Assembly (NCBI GenBank): GCA_041476545.1
Contig: JBGOTP010000365.1
Location: 1 to 5,107 of the forward strand
Direction of reading: 5' to 3'
Source of the DNA: JBGOTP01 sp041476545
Lineage (GTDB): Bacteria; Acidobacteriota; Vicinamibacteria; Vicinamibacterales; CAVVIG01
Length of the DNA stretch: 5,107 bases
In this document: positions 1 to 4,982 of the stretch, piece by piece
Layout of the letters: every line of letters starts with the position of its first letter
How positions within the stretch are numbered: the stretch's first letter is position 1
The notes under the pieces: model-generated
Databases searched by the model: none
Told to the model about the DNA's origin: nothing
What the model saw: the letters and a program-made list of their open reading frames with translations, nothing else
Made by a program: the position numbers and the translations under genes

Positions 1-245
1 AGCGCGCCGACCGTCGTCATGACGATCGCGGTGTAGAGGCCGAACTCGGCGGGGAGCCCGGCGATCATCGCGTAGGCCATCGCCTGCGGCACCGCCACCG
101 CGGCGACCGAGGACCCCGCGACGAGGTCCGCGCGCGCGTCCGCGAAGCCGTACGTGCGCAGCGAGTCGAGCGCGGGCACGCGCCGGTACAGCCATCGCTT
201 CAGCGGGGAAGCGCTCGCTGCGGGTAGGAATCCGTTGGCGTTCAC
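1..245 (-). CDS. SulP-family anion transporter, N-terminal part (runs off the left edge)
   Basis: The minus strand reads openly from a GTG at 245-243 to the window edge, giving 81 codons. The protein contains LKRWLYRRVPALDSLRTY, then ADLVAGSSVAAVAVPQAMAY, then AMIAGLPAEFGLYTAIV. This is the conserved start of SulP (SLC26-like) inner-membrane carriers: a short cytoplasmic N-terminus, then helix 1 with the VPQAMAYA and GLPxxxGLYTA motifs. Family members move sulfate, bicarbonate or other anions; substrate cannot be told from this part, and the rest of the transport domain and any STAS domain lie outside the window. The GTG start overlaps the TAG stop of the upstream acyltransferase remnant by one base (TAGTG) and gives a normal-length N-tail, but it has no clear Shine-Dalgarno. 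A second GTG at 179-177 would start just before PALDSLRTY and cannot be excluded. Family call is firm, start is tentative. Confidence 0.85.
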   Translation of the reverse strand, partial: MNANGFLPAASASPLKRWLYRRVPALDSLRTYGFADARADLVAGSSVAAVAVPQAMAYAMIAGLPAEFGLYTAIVMTTVGA

Positions 246-745
246 TACGGGTTCGCCACGATACCGGTGCGAGCCGCGTCTGGGAAGGCGACGTCTCCCC
301 GCCCGATGCTCTCACGTCGACCCGAACCCTGGCGGAAGAGGCGCAGCAGCGGTCTTCCGATGAGCGCCAAGCAGGCGATGCCGATTGCGAACACCATTAT
401 CAGAACAATCACGCGCTGGCCGTCGTACCCGACCGTGCGGGCGATCACGGAGTACTGGAACAACCGGCCGTTGATCTCCCAGATCAAATAGTAGTGCGTC
501 AGGTAGATCGAGAACGACGCGTCGCCGAGCAGCGCGTACGGCAACGCCCAGTTGCGAACGTTGTGGTAGATCCCCCGCGTCACCTCCACTGCGTCGACGA
601 TCGCGACCGCGGCGCAGAGCGCGATCGCGAGCCACAGCCACGGGACCGAGCAGGTCAGGCGGAATCGCCGTACGAGAAACGCGCCGGCGGCGCCGACGCA
701 AGCTGTCTCGCCACTACGACCGCCGGGTTCGCCCGAGCCCGCCAA
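245..745 (-). pseudogene. Acyltransferase-3 family remnant, C-terminal fragment only
   Basis: The recognisable part begins around WLWLAIALCAAVAIVDAVEV (a membrane helix), continues with ALLGDASFSIYLTHYYLI, the typical late-helix signature GDASYSxYLTH of OafA/YrhL-like O-acyltransferases, and ends with one more helix (VIVLIMVFAIGIACLALIG) and a basic tail. Full AT3 proteins have roughly 340-400 residues and about ten helices, with an R/K-X10-H motif in helix 1. Here only about 150 residues remain and the catalytic histidine region is absent. The frame can start only at a TTG (745-743), because an in-frame TGA lies at 763-761, and the first 25 residues are Gly/Arg-rich and not family-like. The helix expected between VDAVEV and GDASFS also seems missing, suggesting an internal deletion. 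The frame after the break is still open to its TAG at 247-245. Intact relatives acetylate surface polysaccharides; this copy is unlikely to be active. Confidence 0.75.
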
Positions 746-762
746 CGCGAAAGGCGCTCGTC

Positions 763-849
763 ATGAATGAAGCTCCGAGGACAATCAGAATCGCCTTCGC
801 TGCCGTGCTGCTCTTCGCTGTCGTTCCCGCCGCCCACGGCAGCGTCTAG
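763..849 (+). pseudogene. Orphan signal-peptide ORF, probable 5' stub of a secreted-protein gene
   Basis: An ATG at 763 opens a 28-codon frame: MNEAPRTIRIAF, then the hydrophobic run AAVLLFAVVPAA, then HGSV and a TAG at 847-849. A basic n-region, a leucine/valine/alanine h-region and a small-residue c-region (A-A-H-G before S) are the layout of a Sec signal peptide with a possible signal peptidase I site. A weak purine-rich stretch (GCGAAAGGCG) precedes the ATG. The mature part is absent: the frame stops at once, and the next 36 bases lead into the 3' end of the convergent glycosyltransferase gene. I read it as the front of a secreted-protein gene cut off at the boundary of the less GC-rich block. 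A free-standing small membrane peptide, or chance, remain possible. Confidence 0.35.
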
Positions 850-868
850 GCGAATCTTCTTGTCACGT

Positions 869-885
869 GGTCGCCAGGTGCGACC
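869..885 (-). other. Small hairpin at the 3' end of the glycosyltransferase gene
   Basis: GGTCGC (869-874) and GCGACC (880-885) form a perfect 6-bp stem with a 5-base loop, and position 885 is the last base of the glycosyltransferase TAG stop. On the minus strand the hairpin is followed by ACGTGACAAGAAG rather than a T-run, so it is not a canonical intrinsic terminator. It may only help stabilise the 3' end. Confidence 0.3.
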
Positions 886-2288
886 TACACTTTGTGATAC
901 AAGCCCCAGGTAATGCCGGTGAGGGCTGCGGAGGGGGCGACACGGACCAAATCGTACCGGTGGCCAGCCGCCGCAACAACTTCGGGGAACTCCCCTTGCG
1001 ACAAAATGATCCATTCGGGACCTCCTGATGGCCAAGCATTCTGACGATGGTATTGGATGGGCCGGTCACCGCGCACATGTTTCGCGTAGAACCCGATCAC
1101 CTGATCGTTGCGAAAATCGTGGTCGCTGCCGATGTGTACGATCGATTCTCGGGACTGCAATTCCATGTATTGGAGCAGACCTAGGTAGTCGCCCCGGCCG
1201 GCGCGGAGCATTTGCATCGTCTGGAAAGAGTTGACTGTCACAATCGCGGTGACTGCGAGCCAGGCTGGCAGTTTTCCAAATGGGTGGGCTTCACTAATCC
1301 AGGATAATAGAACAGCGAGCAGCAGCAGATAGAACAAAATGTTGATGTAAAAATATCGGATAAAAAGGACGTCTGGGGGGCGAAGCATCAGCGCGGCGGC
1401 CGGAGAAACAACGATCACGACCGCGAAGAAAGCCGCAAGTGCGGAATCTCTTTTCCAGAGCACTGCCAATCCTATGGACCCAGCTACCGACACGATACCC
1501 GCCGAGATCCAGGCCGCGGGACCGACCGCCACCACGCCCAGCGCAACTGCCGTGGTTTGACGAACCACGTCGGCGAGGGAAAAGTTCGGTCCGCCGCCGC
1601 TCTGCATTTGCCTGAGGTCAATCGCGTACAACGACGCCAGTCCGAGGAGCGGAACCAAGTGGCAATACGCCACACGCCGCAACACATTCAACCAGCCTGT
1701 GCGCTGTCGTAAGAGCTGAATCAGGGACCAGAAGCCTGCGGCGATGTAGAAATAGAAATACGTCAGGTGAGACAGCAGCCCCAGAATCGCGCAGGTCCAA
1801 AAGAGCAACAGTCCGGCGAGGCTCCCGCGTGCAAGGTACCGCTCCAGCGCCAGAAATGCGGTGAGCGCGAAGAAACCGGCAAGTGCGTAGCCGCGGGCTT
1901 CCGTCGCATACACGATCAACAGGTAGGATGACCCTGTGAGCAGCGTGGCAAAACATGCGGTCCGCTCGCCCCAGCGGCGACAGATGCGCTCTGCCAAGAT
2001 GACCGTACCGATACCGGCCGCAAGCGAGGGCAGCCGGTAGACGAACCAATGCGTTTGCAATCCGCACACGTACAACCAGAGCGTGTTGAGGTGATGATTG
2101 TTGTCGAGATGCACGCGCGTCAGAACTTCGAGAGGGGAATGCAGGTTACGTGCGATTCCGAGCGACCAGATCTCGTCCAGCCAGAACTGGTTCGTGGCGA
2201 TTGCAACGCGAATGGCGGCTGCAGCGACGAGGGCGCCCCAGGTCAGCCACCGCAGACGAGTTTTCAAGCCGATTCCCTTCGAAACCAC
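885..2288 (-). CDS. Membrane glycosyltransferase, ArnT/PMT-like (family 39/83 type)
   Basis: This is a polytopic inner-membrane GT-C enzyme of about 467 residues. Such enzymes move a sugar from a polyprenyl-phosphate donor to a lipid, glycan or protein on the outer face of the membrane. Numbered from the ATG at 2303, helix 1 (about 20-37) is followed by QFWLDEIWSLGIARN, whose Asp43-Glu44 match the catalytic acidic pair of the family; the first loop continues with HLDNNHHLNTLWLY (about 65-78), then YRLPSLAAG (89-97) and YATEARGYALAGF (about 132-144), all family landmarks. More helices follow to about residue 355, including the RYFYINILFYLLLLA stretch, and then a soluble tail of about 100 residues ending in WGLYHKV. 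I prefer the GTG at 2288-2286 as start because GAGAGGA lies six bases before it; the ATG at 2303 has no such site and would add five residues. Base composition is less GC-rich than the flanks. Acceptor and sugar cannot be told from the sequence. Confidence 0.85.
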   Translation of the reverse strand: MVSKGIGLKTRLRWLTWGALVAAAAIRVAIATNQFWLDEIWSLGIARNLHSPLEVLTRVHLDNNHHLNTLWLYVCGLQTHWFVYRLPSLAAGIGTVILAERICRRWGERTACFATLLTGSSYLLIVYATEARGYALAGFFALTAFLALERYLARGSLAGLLLFWTCAILGLLSHLTYFYFYIAAGFWSLIQLLRQRTGWLNVLRRVAYCHLVPLLGLASLYAIDLRQMQSGGGPNFSLADVVRQTTAVALGVVAVGPAAWISAGIVSVAGSIGLAVLWKRDSALAAFFAVVIVVSPAAALMLRPPDVLFIRYFYINILFYLLLLAVLLSWISEAHPFGKLPAWLAVTAIVTVNSFQTMQMLRAGRGDYLGLLQYMELQSRESIVHIGSDHDFRNDQVIGFYAKHVRGDRPIQYHRQNAWPSGGPEWIILSQGEFPEVVAAAGHRYDLVRVAPSAALTGITWGLYHKV

Positions 2289-2294
2289 TGATAA

Positions 2295-2301
2295 TCCTCT
2301 C
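2295..2301 (-). promoter_or_regulatory. Ribosome binding site that decides the glycosyltransferase start
   Basis: Read on the minus strand, GAGAGGA is followed by TTATCA and then GTG at 2288-2286, a six-base spacer. The ATG at 2303-2301 overlaps this site and has only AT-rich sequence (AGTTAGTAA) in front of it, so the GTG is the better start. Confidence 0.6.
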
Positions 2302-2303
2302 AT

Positions 2304-2543
2304 TTACTAACTATCTATCCAGGACTTCCGCAGTCTTCAACAACTTCGGAAGTCCGTAAGCGAGGAGCAGCTCCATCCTCCTCTCCTGCTGGACGCGCGC
2401 CTACTCGCCTGCCCAGTCCGAAGGAGAGGAGCCACACGAAGCAGCCAGAAGGCATTCGATGGCGCTTTGCCACCAGGTACCTCCGACATTCATGTGAGCA
2501 ATACTACGGCATCGAGAAGGACGCAGCGGGTGAAGAGGATTCC
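2304..2543. other. Gene-free stretch upstream of the glycosyltransferase
   Basis: No convincing coding frame is seen on either strand in these 240 bases. Short open stretches exist, for example MNVGGTWWQSAIECLLAA on the minus strand near 2490, but they lack a ribosome binding site or recognisable family signal. The stretch contains the 9-bp inverted repeat at 2322-2355 and a weak minus-strand promoter candidate: TTGAAG (2335-2340), a 17-base spacer, and TAGATA (2312-2317). It probably carries the leader of the glycosyltransferase gene plus decayed DNA. Confidence 0.4.
2322..2355. repeat. Perfect 9-bp inverted repeat upstream of the glycosyltransferase
   Basis: GGACTTCCG (2322-2330) and CGGAAGTCC (2347-2355) are exact reverse complements separated by 16 bases. 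The repeat lies about 34 bases upstream of the preferred GTG start and overlaps the weak -35 candidate TTGAAG. Neither side is followed by a T-run, so a terminator is unlikely. It could be a regulator binding site, a hairpin in the mRNA leader, or chance. Confidence 0.45.
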
Positions 2544-2828
2544 CTATCGCTCAGGCTTGTGCCGCATACGGAAGTCGACGGGTCGCAATAGTTTTCGGTA
2601 CGTTCCGCCGGTTTCCACCACATTGATATCCTTATAGCTCGCGGCTCCGAGAAACACGTTATTGTCGAAATCAGACATTGACGTACTGCCGCCTGTGCCC
2701 GACAGGTACACGCCCGTGTTGGATGCAGCGAAACCGAGATCTTCACTTTCCGTGGGCGCGTCGCAACTAGAGCGGCGACGCTTGCAAGCGGACGCCGAGA
2801 GACTCTTCGATCGCCCCCACCGCGTTTC
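2544..2828 (-). pseudogene. Unidentified gene remnant, C-terminal fragment
   Basis: The minus strand is open from just after a TAA at 2831-2829 to a TAG at 2546-2544, 94 codons without a good start; the only ATG falls mid-frame at MSDFDNN. The last 70 residues look like real protein: SEDLGFAASNTGVYLSGTGG, then MSDFDNNVFLGAASYKDI, then NVVETGGTYRKLLRPVDFRM and a basic end RHKPER. The Gly/Ser/Thr/Asn-rich pattern recalls beta-rich extracellular or polysaccharide-handling proteins, but I recognise no family. The first 20-25 residues (Arg/Ser/Cys-rich) do not look coding, so the true gene probably entered this frame near 2760 and has lost its 5' part. Base composition matches the glycosyltransferase block. 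It may be the tail of another polysaccharide gene. It could also be chance. Confidence 0.35.
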
Positions 2829-2909
2829 TTACCACCATCATCAGAGGCAACTCGCAAAGGCGGGGCACGGAGCTCTGCAGCTATCGGCGTCGGGTACCGA
2901 CAGCTCTTG

Positions 2910-2928
2910 ACTGACCGAGTCGGTCAGT
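2910..2928. promoter_or_regulatory. Palindromic TetR-type operator
   Basis: ACTGACCGAGTCGGTCAGT is a 9+1+9 inverted repeat with a perfect match in both arms around one central base. It ends 13 bases before the tetR ATG. TetR-family dimers bind palindromes of this length, and such sites directly in front of their own gene usually mean autoregulation. A TTGACT that could serve as -35 (2907-2912) overlaps its left arm. The TTATAG at 2928-2933 could be a -10 at short spacing, but it overlaps the ribosome binding site, so the true promoter is uncertain. Operator use is inferred; the palindrome is seen directly. Confidence 0.75.
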
Positions 2929-2931
2929 TAT

Positions 2932-2937
2932 AGGAGG
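2932..2937 (+). promoter_or_regulatory. Ribosome binding site of the TetR regulator gene
   Basis: AGGAGG is a full match to the anti-Shine-Dalgarno, four bases before the ATG at 2942. It supports that start. Confidence 0.7.
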
Positions 2938-2941
2938 CTGC

Positions 2942-3646
2942 ATGCCCCGCAAGACTCCCGACGATCGCTTTGACCAGCTCATCGACACCGCGACGCAGGT
3001 CTTCATCGAGCAGGGCTATCGGCGCACGCAGATGGCCGACATTGCCGAGGCGATGGGCGTGGCGAAGGGCACCCTCTACCTCTACGTCGAGAGCAAGGAG
3101 GCGCTCTTCGACCTCGCGTGCCGGCGGGCCGACGCGCCGCGACCCGTGCTGCAACCGACTGTCCTCCCGGTTCCGACACCTGCCGCAGGCGCGACGCTCG
3201 CCTACGTGGCGGAGCGGCTCGCCCGTGAACGGGAGCTCCCGGCGCTCACCACGGCCCTCGGACGCCGGCGCGTGCGTGACGCGGAGGGCGAGCTCGCCCT
3301 CATCGTGGGCGAGCTATACGACAGGCTCGCCCGCAATCGCCGGGGCCTCGAGCTGATCGATCGCTCGGCGCGCGACCTACCCGAGCTTGCGGCGCTGTGG
3401 TTCACGGGTGCGCGTGGCGGCCTCTTGGTGCTGCTGACGCAGTACCTGGAGGATCGTCTGCGCCGGCGGCTCTTTCGCCCCGTGCCGGATCGCGGCGCTG
3501 CCGCGCGTCTCATGCTCGAGACCATCGTCTTCTGGGCCGTCCACCGTCACTGGGATGCGCACCCGGAGGCGATCGACGAAGCGACCGCCAAGGCGACCGT
3601 CGTCCGCTTCCTCACCGGCGCGTTGATCAAGGAGGGACAGGCATGA
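2942..3646 (+). CDS. TetR/AcrR-family transcriptional regulator
   Basis: This 234-residue protein is within or slightly above the usual 190-230 length. The N-terminal DNA-binding domain is clear: FDQLIDTATQVFIEQGYRRT (residues 10-29), then the helix-turn-helix MADIAEAMGVAKGTLYLYVE (31-50), then SKEALFDLA. GTLYLYVxSKEAL is the hallmark of helices 3-4 in this family. The rest (about 60-234) is a variable, alpha-helical ligand-binding and dimerisation domain with many Arg/Leu residues, and its ligand cannot be read from sequence. The gene sits directly behind a palindromic operator and overlaps the following acyltransferase by ATGA, so it probably represses its own two-gene operon and responds to a small, perhaps lipophilic, molecule. 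Start at 2942 is supported by AGGAGG. Family assignment is secure; the autoregulation is inferred. Confidence 0.93.
   Translation: MPRKTPDDRFDQLIDTATQVFIEQGYRRTQMADIAEAMGVAKGTLYLYVESKEALFDLACRRADAPRPVLQPTVLPVPTPAAGATLAYVAERLARERELPALTTALGRRRVRDAEGELALIVGELYDRLARNRRGLELIDRSARDLPELAALWFTGARGGLLVLLTQYLEDRLRRRLFRPVPDRGAAARLMLETIVFWAVHRHWDAHPEAIDEATAKATVVRFLTGALIKEGQA
3631..3635 (+). promoter_or_regulatory. Ribosome binding site that sets the acyltransferase start
   Basis: GGAGG lies inside the end of tetR, seven bases before the ATG at 3643. It decides for 3643 over the longer upstream frame, which is open as far as 3397 but overlaps tetR. Confidence 0.7.
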
Positions 3647-4896
3647 TCGACAACTTCGGGACACGACGGATCGACGTGGACTGGCTCCGCGTCTTTGCTA
3701 CCTATCTGCTCTTTCCGTTCCACGCGGCGATGGTCTTCAACCCCGCGCCCTTCTACCACATCCGCAACGTCGACCTGTCGTTGGGAATGCTCGTGTTCGC
3801 AGGCTTCATCAGCCTCTGGCACATGCCGCTCTTCTTCTTGCTCGCGGGGTGGGCGATGGTTGCCTCGCTCCGCGCGCGCGGCGGTGTGGGCTTTGTGCGC
3901 GAGCGCTTGCGCCGGCTTGGCGTGCCGCTGTTCGTCGGGTGCACGCTGCTCATGCCCCCGATCAAGTACCTCGAGCTCGCGAGTGGTCTCGATCTGAACC
4001 ACCGGGGCCTGTTCGTGAGCCCGGCGCTCCAAGAAGGCTTCCGCCGTGTCATTCCCGGCGGGCTTCCCGAGGCCGCGCCGTTCCACGAGACGTTCTTCCA
4101 ATTCCTGCCCACGTTCTACACTCGCCTCGACCGCTTCACGTGGGCGCACCTCTGGTTCGTTGCCTATCTGCTCACGTTCACGCTGCTCTACCGTCCGCTG
4201 TTCACCTGGCTGCTCCAGCGGCGCGGCGAGCCGACAGGTCTGCGCAGCCTCTGGGTTTATGTCCCGATTCTCCCGCTTGTCGTGGTGCAGCTCGTGCTGC
4301 GGCCCTACTGGCCGGGCGTCCAGAACCTCTACGACGACTGGGCGAACGTCGGCTACTTCAGCATCTTTCTGACCGCAGGCGTTCTGCTGGCGCGATATCC
4401 CGCCCTCGAGCGAGCCGTCGAGGGAGAGCGGAAGCGGGCGCTTGCACTCGCGCTCGCGACCATGGGCGTCCTCCTGCTCGCGGTGCTCGGCGTGGTGCGG
4501 ACGCCAGCGGTCCTGCTCGGCGGATCGGCGATCGCTGCCTGGTGTTTCGTCGTGGCGCTGGTCGGTTTCGCGCGCCGGCTGCGGCTACCGGACGGGCCCG
4601 TTCTGGCCTACCTGACGGAATCAACGCTACCCGTCTACATCCTCCACCAGCTCGCCATCGTCATGATCGGCTACTGGTTGATTCAACTCCCGTTGGGCAT
4701 CGCTGCGAAGTTCACGCTGCTCGTCGTGGTCTCGCTCGGCGCGACGTTGGCCGTCTACCACTGGATCGTTCGCCCGCTACCGGTGCTGCGGTTCGCGTTC
4801 GGAATGAAGCCCCGCGTGGGCGCGCTCCGCGCCACGCCACTGCCGCGCGCGGCGGCTGCCGCGCTCCTCGTATGGTTCGAAGGAGGATCGCGATGA
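3643..4896 (+). CDS. Acyltransferase-3 family membrane protein (OpgC/MdoC-like)
   Basis: This complete 417-residue integral membrane O-acyltransferase would use cytoplasmic acyl-CoA and modify a glycan, lipid or other acceptor across the membrane. Helix 1 holds the R-X10-H motif of the family (Arg16 and His27 in RIDVDWLRVFATYLLFPFHA). LWHMPLFFLLAGWAMV (about 58-73) is the second landmark, followed by the basic RERLRRLGVPLF loop (86-97). HLWFVAYLL (169-177) and LPVYILHQ (329-336) are later conserved helix motifs, as in the OpgC/MdoC branch. A long loop with GLPEAAPFHETFFQFLP lies at about 140-156. Several further helices follow, and the end is Arg/Ala-rich. The ATG overlaps the tetR stop (ATGA), so the two are translationally coupled and likely co-regulated. 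The frame is intact and all key residues are present. It is only distantly like the remnant at 245-745. Acceptor unknown; a role in glucan, lipid or envelope decoration is inferred from the family. Confidence 0.9.
   Translation: MIDNFGTRRIDVDWLRVFATYLLFPFHAAMVFNPAPFYHIRNVDLSLGMLVFAGFISLWHMPLFFLLAGWAMVASLRARGGVGFVRERLRRLGVPLFVGCTLLMPPIKYLELASGLDLNHRGLFVSPALQEGFRRVIPGGLPEAAPFHETFFQFLPTFYTRLDRFTWAHLWFVAYLLTFTLLYRPLFTWLLQRRGEPTGLRSLWVYVPILPLVVVQLVLRPYWPGVQNLYDDWANVGYFSIFLTAGVLLARYPALERAVEGERKRALALALATMGVLLLAVLGVVRTPAVLLGGSAIAAWCFVVALVGFARRLRLPDGPVLAYLTESTLPVYILHQLAIVMIGYWLIQLPLGIAAKFTLLVVVSLGATLAVYHWIVRPLPVLRFAFGMKPRVGALRATPLPRAAAAALLVWFEGGSR
4881..4886 (+). promoter_or_regulatory. Strong ribosome binding site at the acyltransferase end
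   Basis: AGGAGG followed by six bases and ATG at 4893 is nearly ideal. That ATG overlaps the acyltransferase TGA (ATGA). The site therefore starts the short ORF at 4893-4982, not the nitroreductase gene at 4952. Confidence 0.6.
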
Positions 4897-4982
4897 AGAT
4901 CGCCACCTCTCCGGTTGATGCGCGCCTCCCGACGGCAGTACAATTGCGGCGATGCACTTCCCGCGCTTCATGCGGCGTGTGA
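4893..4982 (+). CDS. 29-residue ORF coupled to the acyltransferase, function unknown
   Basis: The frame reads MKIATSPVDARLPTAVQL, then RRCTSRASCGV, then TGA at 4980-4982. It overlaps the acyltransferase stop by ATGA and has AGGAGG at ideal spacing, so ribosomes leaving the acyltransferase should start here. Its last 31 bases overlap the nitroreductase gene in another frame. I know no family for it, and there is no hydrophobic segment. It could be a leader peptide that feeds ribosomes to the oxidoreductase start, the residual front of a gene lost by deletion, or a minor product. Translation is likely from the signals; function is not known. Confidence 0.4.
   Translation: MKIATSPVDARLPTAVQLRRCTSRASCGV
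4915..4944 (+). promoter_or_regulatory. Candidate promoter for a leaderless nitroreductase transcript
   Basis: TTGATG (4915-4920) and TACAAT (4939-4944) are separated by 18 bases. TACAAT matches the -10 consensus at five of six positions; the -35 matches at four. Transcription would begin about 7 bases after the -10, that is at or next to the A of the ATG at 4952. No Shine-Dalgarno precedes that ATG, so a leaderless mRNA fits. Confidence 0.5.

Noticed and set aside
869..885. Intrinsic terminator for the glycosyltransferase
   Set aside because: Only a 6-bp stem and no following T-run on the minus strand, so it is listed as a hairpin only.
2504..2857. Minus-strand 117-codon frame
   Set aside because: Arg/Ser/Cys-rich and in a different frame from the protein-like fragment at 2544-2828; looks like a shadow frame.
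2662..2910. Plus-strand 82-codon frame starting at TTG
   Set aside because: It has no ribosome binding site, begins with a rare start, has His/Arg/Gln-rich, family-free content and runs into the tetR promoter. It lies antisense to the more protein-like minus-strand fragment.
840..2910. Insertion sequence or integron-like element bounding the less GC-rich block
   Set aside because: No transposase or integrase coding sequence, no terminal inverted repeats and no direct repeats were seen at the two edges.
3397..3642. Upstream extension of the acyltransferase frame into tetR
   Set aside because: Arg/Ala/Ser-rich and not membrane-like; the AT3 protein starts naturally at 3643 with its own ribosome binding site and ATGA overlap.
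3547..4149. Minus-strand 200-codon frame across the tetR/acyltransferase junction
   Set aside because: Glu/Arg/His-rich antisense composition typical of GC-rich shadow frames; no start signals and no family features.
3849..4892. Long plus-strand frame overlapping the acyltransferase
   Set aside because: Ala/Arg-rich shadow of the real acyltransferase frame. Only its last 29 codons, behind a real ribosome binding site at 4881, were kept as a separate ORF.
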